Positions 24,526 to 38,100 of a stretch of DNA of 64,000 bases are shown here, in pieces. The DNA comes from Volvox africanus (Eukaryota; Chlorophyta; Chlorophyceae; Chlamydomonadales; Volvocaceae), in the NCBI GenBank assembly GCA_030268105.1, contig BSDZ01000101.1, positions 1,798,001 through 1,862,000 of the forward strand, read 5' to 3'. A program made the translations under genes and the position numbers. A model generated the notes under the pieces. The model had not been told where the DNA came from. It made no database searches and saw nothing but the letters and a program-made list of their open reading frames with translations. The first letter of the stretch is position 1. Each line of letters begins with the position of its first letter.

Positions 24526-27500
24526 ATGCTTTCCTTAACACCGGGCTTTCCATGTGGAGCCGGCTTGTGGGTCGTCAGCCTCTGCACCCTCCTCTCCCTA
24601 TGCTCAGCTCAACACATAGCATGCGGTGAATTACTTGTGCACAGCCTCACGAACAGGTTTGTACTTGTTGATAGCGGGCATTTTGTCAGCTATACCATAT
24701 TCCTACCTGCTATCGAATGGAGCAGAGCGTTGCGATAATGCAAATAATTTAGCTCTTTGTCCGTCGGAATATCGAGAGATGGATTAGGCTGACTGTTCGA
24801 CTTGGTATGTATATTTGGGCCTCTCCAACTTGCCTCCTCTTGGCGTCATAGCTGAACCATACGTCAAGCCTTCAGATCCAAGATTGATAGAACTTATCTA
24901 CGATTGTCACGTGGTTTTCCCTTAGAGACCGGGCTTTTCCTTAGAGACCGGGCTTTCCCCACATCAATTCTTGCAGCTGCGCAGCAGCTGTAAACAGCAG
25001 CCTTTATGGAGATGCTTTTCAGGAGTATGTGGACTGCATCCATGACCGGAATTCGACTCAGGTAAGTAAGTCGGCGGTCGATGTCGATGTCCATCTGGCC
25101 TTACCACTCCGGCGCCAAATTGCCATGGGGGTTGGGGACGGGCACTAATGGGCAACACACTTGACCTAAGATGGCCCGCTGCTGGTGACTAATTGCGGCC
25201 GAGGCAAGGCCTCCGACAACATCTCGATATGAGTTACACGGTACTGCACTATTTCATGAAGCCCCTTAGCCTGGGTATCTGGCCATCAGCCCCAAGGGGC
25301 CCTTGACTCATCCCCGCTATCTTCATGCCGATAGTCGCCCTGCTTAACCAATTAGCGACCCATTTGGGTCCCTCCGTTTATTTCCACGGTCGATGTGTTC
25401 CCGTAGGATGGCTGTCTGCACTCTTCATTCCTGACGACTGCCTGTACAAGCGAGTTTTGAATGAGCATCTATCCTGAGAGTGTCTTTCCTATTCATTGGC
25501 CAGGTTCTGGAGCTGGACCTCCTGCTTAGCTCCACGATACAGCTGCCAGCTGCTGTGCTGGAGCGTTTTCGAAGGGAGACCGGTCGGGCAGTCCGAGTGA
25601 CGACGTGGGCTACGTGAGTCAGGGGACTGGCGGGTTCAGGGCTGAATTCTTGCCTTTAACAGGGTCAGGGCCTGGGCACTGGTGGTACTATGGCGATGAT
25701 CGGTGAAGGATAGGCTGAAACGGGACTTTGGTGGGTATTATTATTGCGGTCAACAGAAAAGAAGGCAATGGAGACGGGAGATGGTATAAACTTTTCTTTT
25801 TGCAACAACACTGAGCCTCCAGATCGCCATACCGTACATCATACCGTACGCCATACCATAGCAGATTGTGGATGTCCCATGGGCTGCACAAAGATCTGGG
25901 CTTAATAAAGCATATAAACAATTACCGAATAAAAGCTCTACTTCCAAGTAACGATATAATTGTACACTGTCACATGGGATCCGTCTGCAAGTATTTAAAT
26001 CAACAGCCTGCAGTTGCTAGGGAGTAAGGGTTTCTGCTGAATTGCCCACGGTTCGTTAGTACGCCAGATGTTCCAACCCGCGGGCAACCGCTCGTGTACA
26101 TAACATGGAGCTCACTCAGCCTGCCTTTGTTGGATGTGTTGATGCTGACTTCGCCGACGTCGTGGTTGACGGAACTTATCAATAACAGAAATTTTTCAGA
26201 ATCCACTTCGAAAGTCGCGGACTGGCACCAGCAGCTCCTGCTCTCGTACGATGCGTGGATCTTGGATTCGGAGCTCCTGGCGGGTTTAGCGCTGCGCAGC
26301 GCTTTGGCAGCGCCGGCGCCGCTTCTGGACCCCACGACGTTCATAGAAATCCAAACCGCGGCGCAGCCGCAAGTACGGCATTATGGAATTTCATACCGGT
26401 ACTTAACGGCGGGTCTGCCAGTCGGGAGCAACACACTCTTGTTGTACGGCAATGGGGAAGCGCTTCGGCGGCTATATAATGATAAGTTCATGCGGCAGCG
26501 GCTGGGGATGCGCGCCACCGTGTCAACGGCCACTGCCGCGGTCAGCTCTGAAGGCAGCAGCGGGAGGCAAAACAGTAGCTACAACAATGGCAGCTACAGC
26601 CTTCCTGCAGAGGACAATGGTTTGCAGCTGCAGCTACCGCCTGTCTGGAGCTGGGAGCAATTGATTGATGCTGCAGCTGCGGTCAACGGTACAGATTTCA
26701 ATGGCGATGGTGTCGCAGAGTACGGCTTGTGCCTGGCAACGTCCCCAGGTAAGGTGGCGGTGCCCATTGCCGCCGCTGTTATAGGAGCGGACTTCGTCAA
26801 ATCTACAACCGGGTTATGGGCTCGAAGGGCTATGGGTTCTTGCGTGCTAACGCACCACATCTAATCTGACCTTCACTACGTCTACTATGATTGGCTGCTT
26901 ATTCAGTTGGCTGCTTATTCCTGCGCTGCTGGGAAATTCTATCCTGTAGCTCCATATTAACACACACAATTCCAGAAGCACTCTACTTTCTTAAGTACGC
27001 ACTTCCAGAAGCCGGCTCCACCTCTCCTCCTTGCAGGTTGCCTAGCGCCGGCGCTGCTGCAGGCAGTTGCCGCGTCTTACCTGCAGACCCATGGATCCAA
27101 TGACGGCGTACTGATTGACCCAGTTTCCATGGCCTGGCGCCTTAATAGCCCTGGGTTTCGGAACGCTCTGTGGACGGTGCAGCGGCTGCTATCTTATTCA
27201 GCGCCTCCTTCATCATCCTCAGAGCCTTCGTGCCGCCGGTTATCCGTACCCTTTGCGGAGGGACGATGTGCGTTCACTATACACTCGCTATCTCATCTGA
27301 AGGTCGGCGATCTGGGCCGGTTGGTGGGTGGATGAGCACAGTCAAGGAGGGCAGGCTGATGTTGAGCAGACGGCGGACATGGCTAAGGACTGGGCCGCAT
27401 GCGTCTACGATGTGCCTTTAATGCGATGCCTCACACTGGGTTCGCTGAGGTCTCCACTATGTGCCTTTGCGCTACCATGTCCGCTTTGTCGCTGGTGTCA

Positions 27501-29124
27501 CAAACTGTGGCAGAAGTAATTTATGTTCAGTAGTAATCTTGTCGCCTAAATGCATGCGCGTCCATTTTCCCTTGTGGATATGGAGGACCGTGGCGCATAC
27601 TGCTTGATAACCATACTGCCTGCTGCTGATGCTGTTGTTACCTGTTTCCATGTTTCCGCAGGCCTCATATGTTTGGCAGGGTCGGAACGCAGACGTCGTG
27701 AGAGGGACACGCGTCATGATGTTGCCCGGCAGCTCTCGGATAGACCGGGGCCTGTACGGTATCATGGAGGACTGTACGCCTTCGCTCTGCCCGTACTCAT
27801 TGCCCCTATATTACAGTAGTTCCACGGGCAACATCACATGGGCGCGGTCACTGTTGTCCGTCTTGTTACAGAGAGGCGACGGCGGCGGCAGTGCGAGCAA
27901 CGCCGGCTGCATAAACGTCGCGCCGCTGGTGTATGGCAACGTCGTTGGTGGTATTAATGCTGAGATACCGGCGTCGTCACGTGCCGCTGCCGCCAGGTTG
28001 CTGTCGCTATTGGCATCGGAGGATGTGCAAGCGATTCTAGCTGAGGACCCTGATTCTGGTGAGGGCCGAGGTTTAGGATGATGCTAGGGGCCAAAGACGA
28101 CGCTGATGTGGCGAGAGCGGATTCGGACAGAACAGTATCCTGGCCGCGCTGCTTTGCCTTAAACTCAATATGCGGAGCTCTGAGCTGTTTATTCGCTGAT
28201 GACATGTCTTAAACGAAGAACACCATTCAAGCAACTATCCATGCTGTCCGATCCACAGGTGTATGGCCTTTCCGTCGTATTCGTACGGATGGGAGCCGGG
28301 GCGCGCCTGCGGTGTTGACAGCAATGGCAGCGGCGGAGGCCGCACCGTCACTTTCAGAGCAGCAGCAGCAGCAGCAGCCGCTGGGGTTCCTGACTGCCCA
28401 GCAGCAGTTGGATCTTGTAGACTTGGAAGACAGACTATGGGGTCACCCGAATGCGGCACCAGCGCTCCGTGTGCCGGGAGTGGAGACGATGTGGTGGGTG
28501 TAAGGGCTGGCTGTCTGGGGGGCCAGGGGGCTGTCTGGGGGAGGATTCTTGGGTTTTTGGTTGCGCTGGGGGAAGCGGAGCTGGTGGGTTTAGGAAGTGA
28601 ACGTTACAAGGGGGCCAGCTCCCACACGGGTTGCCAGCCGTACAGTTTAGACGGACGGAACACGGGGGAGATAATTAGTACATACTGATACGACCTTCGA
28701 ATTATGTACGGATTGCTTGGACGATTGGAAATGCGAGGCGATGAGCTCATTCTCTCAGCACGCCTTTGAATACACAGCAGCCTCACTGCATCTTGAAAAA
28801 GTATTTAAGTTGTGTCGTTTGGAGCTGATTTCCATCTTCCTGACACAACGTCCTACGTCCAGGCCGCATTTCGACTCCGCCGTGGCCCAGCTGTCGCCGT
28901 TCGGCTCATCGCTGCCATCGCTCGCCCCGGCGGCAAATCTTCCATACGCCAATGATGAGCTGCCGGAGCAACCCACGCCGTCAGTAGAAGCGGTGGTCGC
29001 ACTCCTGTTGCGGGAGCTGCCCAAAGCGCTGGAGGCAGCTCTGCCGTCGGCGGCGCAGCGCCAGGCTGAAGTACGGGCGTCCCTTTTGTACAAGCAACCG
29101 GTGCTGGTGCAGCAGCGTGGTAGG
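24526..29124 (+). other. Bacterial-type solute-binding ectodomain of gene B
   Basis: Exons 1-8. After the signal peptide come VLELDLLLSSTIQLPAAVLE and RFRRETGRAVRV (the family-1 solute-binding start), LLLSYDAWILDSELLAGLA, the calcium-loop-like signature NGTDFNGDGVAEYGLCLA, GFRNALWTVQRLL, EGRCAFTIH, VMMLPGSSRIDRGLYG and GCINVAPLVYGNVVGGINAE, and finally LWGHPNAAPALRVPG. These match, in order, ABC-type extracellular solute-binding proteins as found fused to algal cyclases. The likely role is sensing a small ligand outside the cell. The ligand cannot be read from the sequence. Confidence 0.8.
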
Positions 29125-32100
29125 GTGAGTATGCTTCAAGGTCGCGCACCTGCTTAAGAACGTCAAACTGCGGCCTTTCCGCGTACCGAGCCTGTGTCCT
29201 TTACCATCACATCTAACCTCTAAAGTACCCCAAGCCTCAAAACCCTCTTAAGAATTTGTGAACCGGAACACCCAACACTTTTCTAGAACGCGCTTTTGCT
29301 CGGTGCCGGCATCACTAGGGCCAAGAGAAGCATGTTCGGCTGTATGTGCCTTTTGGAGTAACGTTACTCACATCACGGCGATCCCGTCGTATTGGTACGC
29401 GACATTACTCATGGACTGCTGTCACAAGAATACAAGGATCTCTTCAATCTCCTCTCTGCCTTCTCCACAGTTGGCGCCGCCGCCGCCGCCGCCGGCGTCC
29501 AAGTCCCAGGTCAGCCTTGTCGTGGGCCTTTCAGTGGGACTGGGCTTGGCCGCGTTGCTCCTGGTGGTACTCTTAGCGTTTCGGTCCCAACGTACGCTAC
29601 GGCGGCTGCGCGGGAACAGTAGCATCGGCGGCGACTCATCCAATCGTCGCAGTACTGCGACATACGTCGTACTAAATATCCAGGTATGCACAATGCATCG
29701 TATGTCGATAGGCCGCCTCCTTTCACATGGTCGGAGGCTGCTGCAATACCACAATTAGGGATTGCAGTGGGACGGAGTCACTGTGTGCGGTTACACAGCT
29801 ATAAAGTGTTTTGCACAGACGTTTCGTGGTGTAAGGGGCACACGGGTTTCCTCTCGTCCTGTTCATTAGTTTTTGGAGTTCAGAGATGTGCCTTCATCCT
29901 GCATGCAGGGCCTATCTGAACCAGGTATCCCTGAGGCTGTGCGGGAACAGGCACTCCGGCTATGTCACGACGTGGTCAAGCAGCTCGCGCGACGGTACAA
30001 CGGCACGCTGGTGCCATTGCCCCAGGACGAGTTGCCACCGTCACAAGAAGACGTTGAAGCACAGCGAAGCAGTGGTGGCGGCGGGACCGTCGATAGAATA
30101 CCAGGTTTGCGGGGAGCAGCGGCTGCGGCGCTGCAAGCGGCACTGGCGGCCGAGCTGGCGGCGTCCGCTGCGGCTCAGGCCGCTGCTGCCGCCGGCGGGA
30201 TTTACGGCGGCGGTGGCGGTGTTGATGGATACGAATGCAACGTGGACAGTAGCGCTGGAGCGCCCTTGAGACCCCCCTACTGGGCGTACGAGAGCAGCTA
30301 TCTGTCCTTAACATCACGCGACCTCGAAGCGCCGCAACCGCTGAGAGCAAGCACCGATATCGCAGCGGCGTTGGACTGTCCATTGGGGAGCACACAGCTG
30401 TATGGCAATGCAGGAGTGGCTGCTATGGCATCCTCAGTGGCTCCCAAACCCGCAGCTCCCACGCCATATGAGAGTCCCACCCTCCCTATAGTTTCACATC
30501 AAAGAAGTGGAGGTACAGCAGGGATGATCGACTACTCCGGACATTTGTCACCACTGATCGGTGTCCGCACGGCGGTGGCACCCCATGGTGGAGTCTTTCA
30601 TGCCATGAACTCGTGTCCAGTTCCACAGAGTGGAGCCACTAGTCCCATGCTGTTCGATACCGGTGCCGTGGTGTCAGTCGATGGCACGGCTCCACCGCAG
30701 CCTTCCGGAAGTGGATCCGCTCCGACCTCTGCCAGGGCTGGTGAGGTTCGTGGCTGTTTTAAGCACCCCATTGCCGCCACCAACGATGTTGGCAGGTCCC
30801 GTGTCAGCGGCGGCACCGCCAGTGCAAAAAGCCTGCGTATTGCTGGGGAAGTAGTGCGCAGAAGTATGGAAAGTGCGGCTGACTCTATAACGTCTCCCGT
30901 CTGTATGGGCGTGAACGCCACGGCCGCCGGGACAGCAGTAGCTGCTTCTCAGGTCGCACAGGTCAGCCGTGGTGAAGGCAGCGCTTTTGGCGGCAGCACC
31001 GCAGCTGCTATTGGTTCGCACTTCTATCGGGCGACACGACAGACTGCACCAGCCGTGACGCAGCCGCAGCGTTCCTCAATGCACCTACAGCATGCCGCAA
31101 CTGCTCAATCTGCGCTGTTCATTGGCACCTCGCGACCCAGCAGTGGCAAAGAACCCCTGTCAGCGGGCCACTTATCTGAAATATTGATGCCGTTGCCAGC
31201 CGCAGTAATGTCGCCCAGTGGTGGGGGAGGCATGACGCCGGGGCTGCAGCATGGCGGCGGCGCTTGCCCACTAGGGATGGCCTCAGAGCAGCAGCTGCCG
31301 CAGTCACCTTTCGCCATGTATAGGAGCTCAAGCAGTGAGATTCCAAGGCCGTCCTATGAGTCTGATGGCCACGCAGCTGCGCTGGGCTTACATAATTTCA
31401 CGGCTGTTCCAGCACCGCCGGTGCTGCCAACACTGCCGGAAGGCGTCGCAGATAACTACACTGGAGTCGACAGCTGCGTGGAAGAGCCCGACCCTGCCAA
31501 CGCTGCTGCCGTCGGGATTATTGCCACATCAAGCTCCCACGGTGGCCCACGCGGCTGTCGCAAGCTTGGATTGGGGCGTGGGCTGCCACACGCAAAATCG
31601 ACGCCAACGATGCCACTGCTCGGCCGGCAGCACGACCTGTCGTCGCCGCGGCTGCGGCCGATGCCGCACACCTCCCTCATGGGTTGTCATTCTCCAGCAC
31701 CGTCAAACATGAGCCCACCGCACGTGTCTCGAGCTGGTGGTGCGCTGGCGGCGGCGACGGCGGCCACTAAGGCTGCGGGGGGCCCTTCAGCAGCGCCGCC
31801 GCGTACGCTTCCCACGCGCCTAGCACTAGTTTTTTCTGGCGTACAAGACGCCGTCTGCTTTTGCGTGCATATGCAGGTACACCCAGCTTACATGCTTGGC
31901 GATGAGGTTACCTGGTTGCGTTGTCGTGGCGTTACTTAAGCCTAGGTTTTCGCACAAGGTTTCTGGATTAGCTATCAAATGCCCCTTTTGCAATCCACGG
32001 ACCAATACACGGGTCGAAGAGCGTTGTCAAGGAGGGGGTTTCTGACGCATTTCGTTATCTCCCCCGAAGGTTTCACCCCCAAAACAAGTGCCTCATTTCG

Positions 32101-35100
32101 TTTATCTCCATAATTTCTTTTTTTCGTTACACAGGCTATGCTGACAAACTGTCGGTGGTCACCGGAGGTTTTGGATCTGCCAGGATGCCAACCAATTGCA
32201 GTGCGGCCAAGAGCACTCGGGGCAGAGAACCAACCAGCTCGCGGTGGCACTGGCACCGTGGGAGACTGTGGTCGGGCAACCGGCGGTGGTGGCGGCGGCG
32301 ATTTTGGAAGGGGCGGCGCTGCCGATGCTGGTGGTGACAACTCTGGCGGCGGCGTGATGACGGCATCGACGCAATCGTCCTTCATTGTGTCCACCGCGCC
32401 GTCGCCATTCAGCCCATCGGGAGCCGTCGATAGGGTGAAGTCACTAATCTCCGGCGGTGTGAAGGGACGATCTGGCCGCTCACTGCGGCAGGCGCCTATA
32501 TCGCCCCGCTTTGCAATTCACAGCAGCGGCTTTCCGGCACCTGAGCGGTCTGCGCTGTCTGTCAGCCGCTTCGCCGCTGCGTCGGTTGGCCCTAGCTGCT
32601 CAAGTAATGCAGCCGCGCATTTCGCTTCGCGTAGCCTTATGCCTTACGCTGGTGGTGGCGTTGGCAGCGGTGTGCACACGGGGTATGACCCGTGGGCCGT
32701 GGGTGCTGCTTCTTCTGCGGGCTGCTCCGGGAGTGACAGTGCGGCTTTATGGGTCCCACCTCATTTCGCTAGCTCTTTTGTCAACAGCGGTGGCGGCGGC
32801 GCTCCAACGGGCCCCGTGCCAAGAAGCGGCGCCGCCCCCGCCATCAGCCTGCAGTGCGGAAGCTCTGCTAACCCAGGATCCTACATGCAACCGCGCTCGC
32901 CACTTGGAAGGCCCGTGCGCGGCGGCGTCGCCGGCCCAGCGCACCTTGGCCTCTTTGGTTGGCAACCCTCTTTCAATGCCCCCGCGTCTTTGCCACTGCC
33001 CAAACAGCTTTCTCCAATGCTTCAGACACAGCTTGGCACCCGCATCGCTGGTGGTGTTGCAGCTGCTGAAATCCCGCTGGCAATGCATTGTAGCCAGGCC
33101 ATTCCTGAACAGCCGAACAGTGCGGTGCCCGAAAGCACAGCATCCGGTCTTACGAGCGGCGGAAGCGGTAATGGCGGCGGCGCAAAACCTACCTGTGCGT
33201 TTGGGCGTGACGGTCATGGCATCGCCGGCACTGCCGCTGCTGCGGGGCTGGTGAGAGCTGGAACGGCGTCACTAGCGATCGGCGATTCGGGAGCTCCGGG
33301 ACGTGTCGAGGACTATTCTGATCGCGATACAATGAATATGGTGATCGGCGGTCTGGACTCTGAATCCGACACCGAAATGGCCGACAAGAACATTTCAGTG
33401 CACCGGCCGTCCCCGCACCTAGTCGCGGAAGCAGAGACTTTGCGCGGCAACGTCAAAGCCACTTGCAACGATAGCGACGGCCCTGACAACGGTTTGCACA
33501 ATCTATCAGCAAGGATGCAGCTCACTAACGAGTCACTAAATGTATCTGGTATCAGCGCCGGATATTCCTGCCAGACGGCACCGGCAACATCGGGAGCCTC
33601 GCCGTTGCCGCCGCCCCAAGAGATCGAGGGGAGACGTCGCTCCAGCAGCGAAGACCTTAACGTTTGGCAGCCGCCGACGGCGTCAATGTTCTGTATGGCA
33701 GCGCAAAAAACACAACACGCGGCGCTGAAGCCCGAACAGATCCCAACCGCGCATGTGATGCAGCAACACCTCCACACCACAGCACTGGAGTCTTCTTCTC
33801 CGGTCGGGAGCTCAGCCACGCCAGCGATGGGCAGCTTTGATAAGTCCCACTTGATGCCTGTGGTATCGGCGTTGCGCCATCTGCCAGTTGCCGAAGCCAA
33901 CCCACCGGCACCAGCGTCCTTCTCCCTCTTTGGTCCGCCATCGTCAACGGCAGTGGTTCGATTCGGTGGGGTTGGCGGCAGCAACACCGCCGCTGCCGGC
34001 GGAAGTGACTTGCCGGAGTTATCCCTACGGCTGGCGGCCGAGATAGGGGTTGAGCCCACCCTGGAGATGCCAGTGTTCTTGCCGGAAGTGGCTGATGTGG
34101 CATCAAGTTCTTGTGAGGCCTGGATCAACTTAGCGCTTCCATCAGGTGGCGGTCCAATGGCGGAAGCGACAGAGGATATCGCCTCTACCGCCGCAAGGTT
34201 GATCACCACCACCATCCCTGCCGGCGACATCAGTGTCGGCAGAAGGGATATTGCAGCATCGGTATCTACAGGAACGGATGCGGGGCTCGAGGCCGGCAGT
34301 ACAGCTGCTGCAGTGTCACTTGCTTCCCAAGGCCATTGCGTTGGGAGCGCCAGCAGCGGCTGGTTTCCTTACGGTATATCTCTGCCACAGCCCAATGGGT
34401 GTGCGACTGGCGCTCAGGATGCCGCTAATGCCGCTGTACCTTCCCCCTCATTTCCGTCGCTTGCGTGGGCGGGCGGTGGAAACCCGGAACCAAAATCAGT
34501 GGGGGCACATATGTTGCACACGGCCCCAAACCTGCAGTTGTCTCTGAACGGGTTGATGAACGGCGGTGATATCGACAGCTGCGACATTGGAACCCTAAAT
34601 CACCTGGCTTCGCCTTCAACCAGTGTGTCGCCAGTGCAGCTGCATATGGGCACAACGAGCCGAGCTGGTGGCATGCAGCCACGTGCAACCTCACCAGCGA
34701 CGCACGATACGTCGCACGCGTCCGTGCCACTTCCCAAAATCCAAATGGACGAGCAGTTAACGTCGCAGTATTCCGCCATTAGTACGAATCTTATGCGGCT
34801 GCGGCTACTGAAGATGCCCGCCGTCGCGCAGGGATCATTGTACGAAACCGCGCTGGGCGGCAGCAGTCTCGGCGGCGTCGCCACCCGTGGCATAAATGGC
34901 TTGGAAGGAAGCCGCAGCGCCGCTGGCGACGACATGCAGCGCAGTGGGTCACCAACTCTGGCGGGTTCGCCAGTCCCACCACGTTCGGGTGTTCGAAGCT
35001 TTGGAGAGCAGGTGCGGCGCAGGTTTCAAGTCCAAAAGGGACAGCATAAAGGCTAACCGGTAGCATTCGTGTGTTTCTATGTATGCGTGTTCGTCAAGGA

Positions 35101-38100
35101 AAGCCCAATCGTCAGAGACTCTCAATGTTTCGGCCCTGCCTAGAGTGTCATCCATAGTGAAAATACATTCCCCATCATGTCCCTAACGACCGCAGGTCTG
35201 CATGACCTTCGAGCCTCTGTTTGGTATGGAGCACAGCAGCACAGAGAAGGGTGTCACTGTCATCTTCCGAGGGCCCCGTGTCGTGTGTGGAATCAGCACG
35301 TGGCAATATGGGGATGAGGAATTCACGGATGCACATGTAGGGCGGCGCGCCGCTTTGGACGGTGGATACGACATGGCGGCAGGCATGGAGGACGAGAGGG
35401 ACATGTTCGACCCGATGGATGCCGTACTCAGCGGTGGGGTTGGGATGCTGCCGGAGATGCCGCACATGGTGGCCGGCGGCGTTCCCGATGGCCTATCGCC
35501 ACTTCCGGAGAATACTATGCTGAACCAAGGCGTTCCGCCGGCAATGACACTCGGAGGCGCCGAGGGCAGCGCTGGTGGTGGAGGCCATGGGGGTGTTGCC
35601 GCTGGCAATGCAGCGAATGTAATGGTGGACAATGACGGAGACCGTGGTGGAGCATTCGAGCGAGATCGTCTATCATATGCGGCGCATTCCAATCCTCTAT
35701 TTAACTCGGTAGGCGATACCATGCGTCGTGGATCTCCGTACGGCGATGTGGAAGACGTTGGAATTCTCGCCGCCTCCACAACCGTCGGGGCCACAGTCGG
35801 TGCCGATGAGGCCGTACAGCAGACTCTGGATGCGGCTGCCGCCGACGGTGAATTGCCCGAAGAGTTCCCGGCAACCCGTTTCGCCGGGGGCCGGAACAGA
35901 AGGGTGATATCACCTGAGGCGCTAAAAACGTGGCAGTGGCGACAAATGCCGGCACCCCTGCACCGTGCACTGGCGATCTGTGAAAGCGGTCAGGGCGGCT
36001 TTGTCCTTTTAGACGGTGCAACATACAGAGCGTCATCACAGGAGGCCCTCCAGGAGCAATGCATGGTATGGGCGGTGCACATGTATCGTACCTTATCTTT
36101 GCACTATGATGGAAAGTCAGTATGTTGCGGAGTCCAGACGAGCGGAGTCCAGAACGGTCCGCCATTCATTGAAAAAGGCAAAGTAAATAAATTTATGCTG
36201 AAAGCTGTATAGCTGTATCAGAACCAGTATTGCTCAGCAGCCCTGGAATATGTATCCATATGAAGCCCCCCTTTCAACTGCCGCAACAGATTCTACATAT
36301 GGGCGAGTACTTCCTCCGGGGCGTGACGGCTCCCCTGGACCTCTACCTGGCCCTGGACTTCGCCCACTTAGCCCGTCTCGCCCATCTTCGGCCTCTTGCC
36401 AGCGCCGAGCAGCTGAGCCTGGGTCTGCCCGCAGCGCCCGTCAACTCGGCATCCATTTGTTTTTCGCTTGTAGTAGGCATGCAGACTCTGCTGGCTTGGA
36501 ATGGCGAGGTGGCTAAGACGGCGCTAGGGGTGCTGCGAGACGCAGTATTACCAGCGTTGCTTAATTATGGGGGCTACCTGGTGGGTTTGGGGAAGCGTGG
36601 AGTGAGAGCGACATCAAGATGCTCATGTCGGGGACGACGGTGGGGAATAATCTACCCCCCTTGCTTTGCTCGTTTGAAACTGGATGAATTGAAGCGTTGA
36701 TATCCGCAGATACAAACCGTTGTATGTTGTTTGCTGTTGTTGTCTTAAGAGATGTCCTCTTTCGTTCATGTGGCACATTGTTTGTTCATTCTCTTCCGCT
36801 CCCCCTTAGTTTCTTTGCATTCACAGTGTTATATCCCCCTCTCCCTTTGGAACATCTGCCCAGGTTGAGGACGTGGATGGGCTTCTGTTGACGGCCTTCC
36901 CTAACAGCCGCTGCGCACTGGGTTGGGCCCTAGAATGCCAAGATGAGGCGAGGCGGCTCGACTGGTTAGTGTCCGGGCGTTGGGGAACGGTGGGCTGGTT
37001 AGCAGGCTTCGAATTGGGAGATTTCCGTTCTCATGATCGTTCTCCTTAAATTTTTTATTGACTCCTGGTACGGATGCTGAGGTTAATTTTAGTTTGTTTC
37101 TTACAATAGTTTACTGTATCTTTTAAGAATAGTGATTAGAGATAAATAAGCATAATGAAAAGAAGCCTAGAGCAAAGCAAAGAAGCTGTTGTGGTAGAAC
37201 CTGTAGCTACAATAGCAAAAGTGTCCCCTAGATTAGGAATATACTGTGGTGGCGGCTTTGAAAAATTAGTAACAGAAAGTAGTATCTTTGTTGATAAAAG
37301 CCTATATATTGAAGAAATAATAAATAGCAAAGATGAGGTAACCCTTATAACTATGCCAAGACGTTGGGGTAAATCGTCAAATCTTGAGATGCTTAAGAAG
37401 TTTCTTGAGCTTCAAGTTGACAAGAGTGGAAAAGTGGTTAAATATAATCTGCTACGAGTTACTTCTTTGTTCAATAAATATTGTTCGTATATTGCATTAA
37501 ACCTCGAAGCATCACCTTCTGCTTTAGCTATTACCTCTACTTTATACCCCTCCGATTCCTCAAGGATTTTAGCTGCTTCTCCCCTTGCTTTCGGTAAAAT
37601 ATTATTTCTGTAAGACTGAGCTTCATGTGCTATCGGTTGTGATGATTCAATAGCTAGTTTTACTGATGATTCCTTAAATTCCGTAGAATAGATTTTTTGC
37701 TTTTGTTCGGACATTTCGTTACTCTTTTTGGGTTCATATTCACTTACCTGTCCGGTTTATTGTAGCCATTATTAATTCCAGCAGCTACAAAAACATAAGA
37801 AGCACAAACTGCACAAAGGATGATTGGAACAATAGCTGTAAAAGTTGCCTGATTATTGCTTAATTTTTTACAAAAAAAATACCATTAAATATACCAGAAA
37901 TTAAAGGCAAAAAGATAATCAATTAGTTAGTCTCTTTGCCCTCCCTGAATAATCCAGATCACTCACACCAATAGCACCGCCTCCATCGAAGAAGTCGCGT
38001 GTCTATGCCTCCACTACTACCTCTTAGTATACATTACCATCTGGTGGTATATCCCGTTTCCCTCTCCAATACCACCATCGCTACCATCGTGACCTCTTGA

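Noticed and set aside
31815..31876. Deletion inside the cyclase C1 domain (strand one fused directly to the DAVxFC helix)
   Set aside because: The true first strand is at the end of exon 29471-29683 (YVVLNIQ), so RLALVFSGVQDAVCFC is the later strand-helix pair. The domain has insertions, not a deletion.
37155..37613. The 152-codon frame taken as one algal gene
   Set aside because: Only the first about 98 codons resemble a protein family. The rest is the antisense of the hflK fragment.
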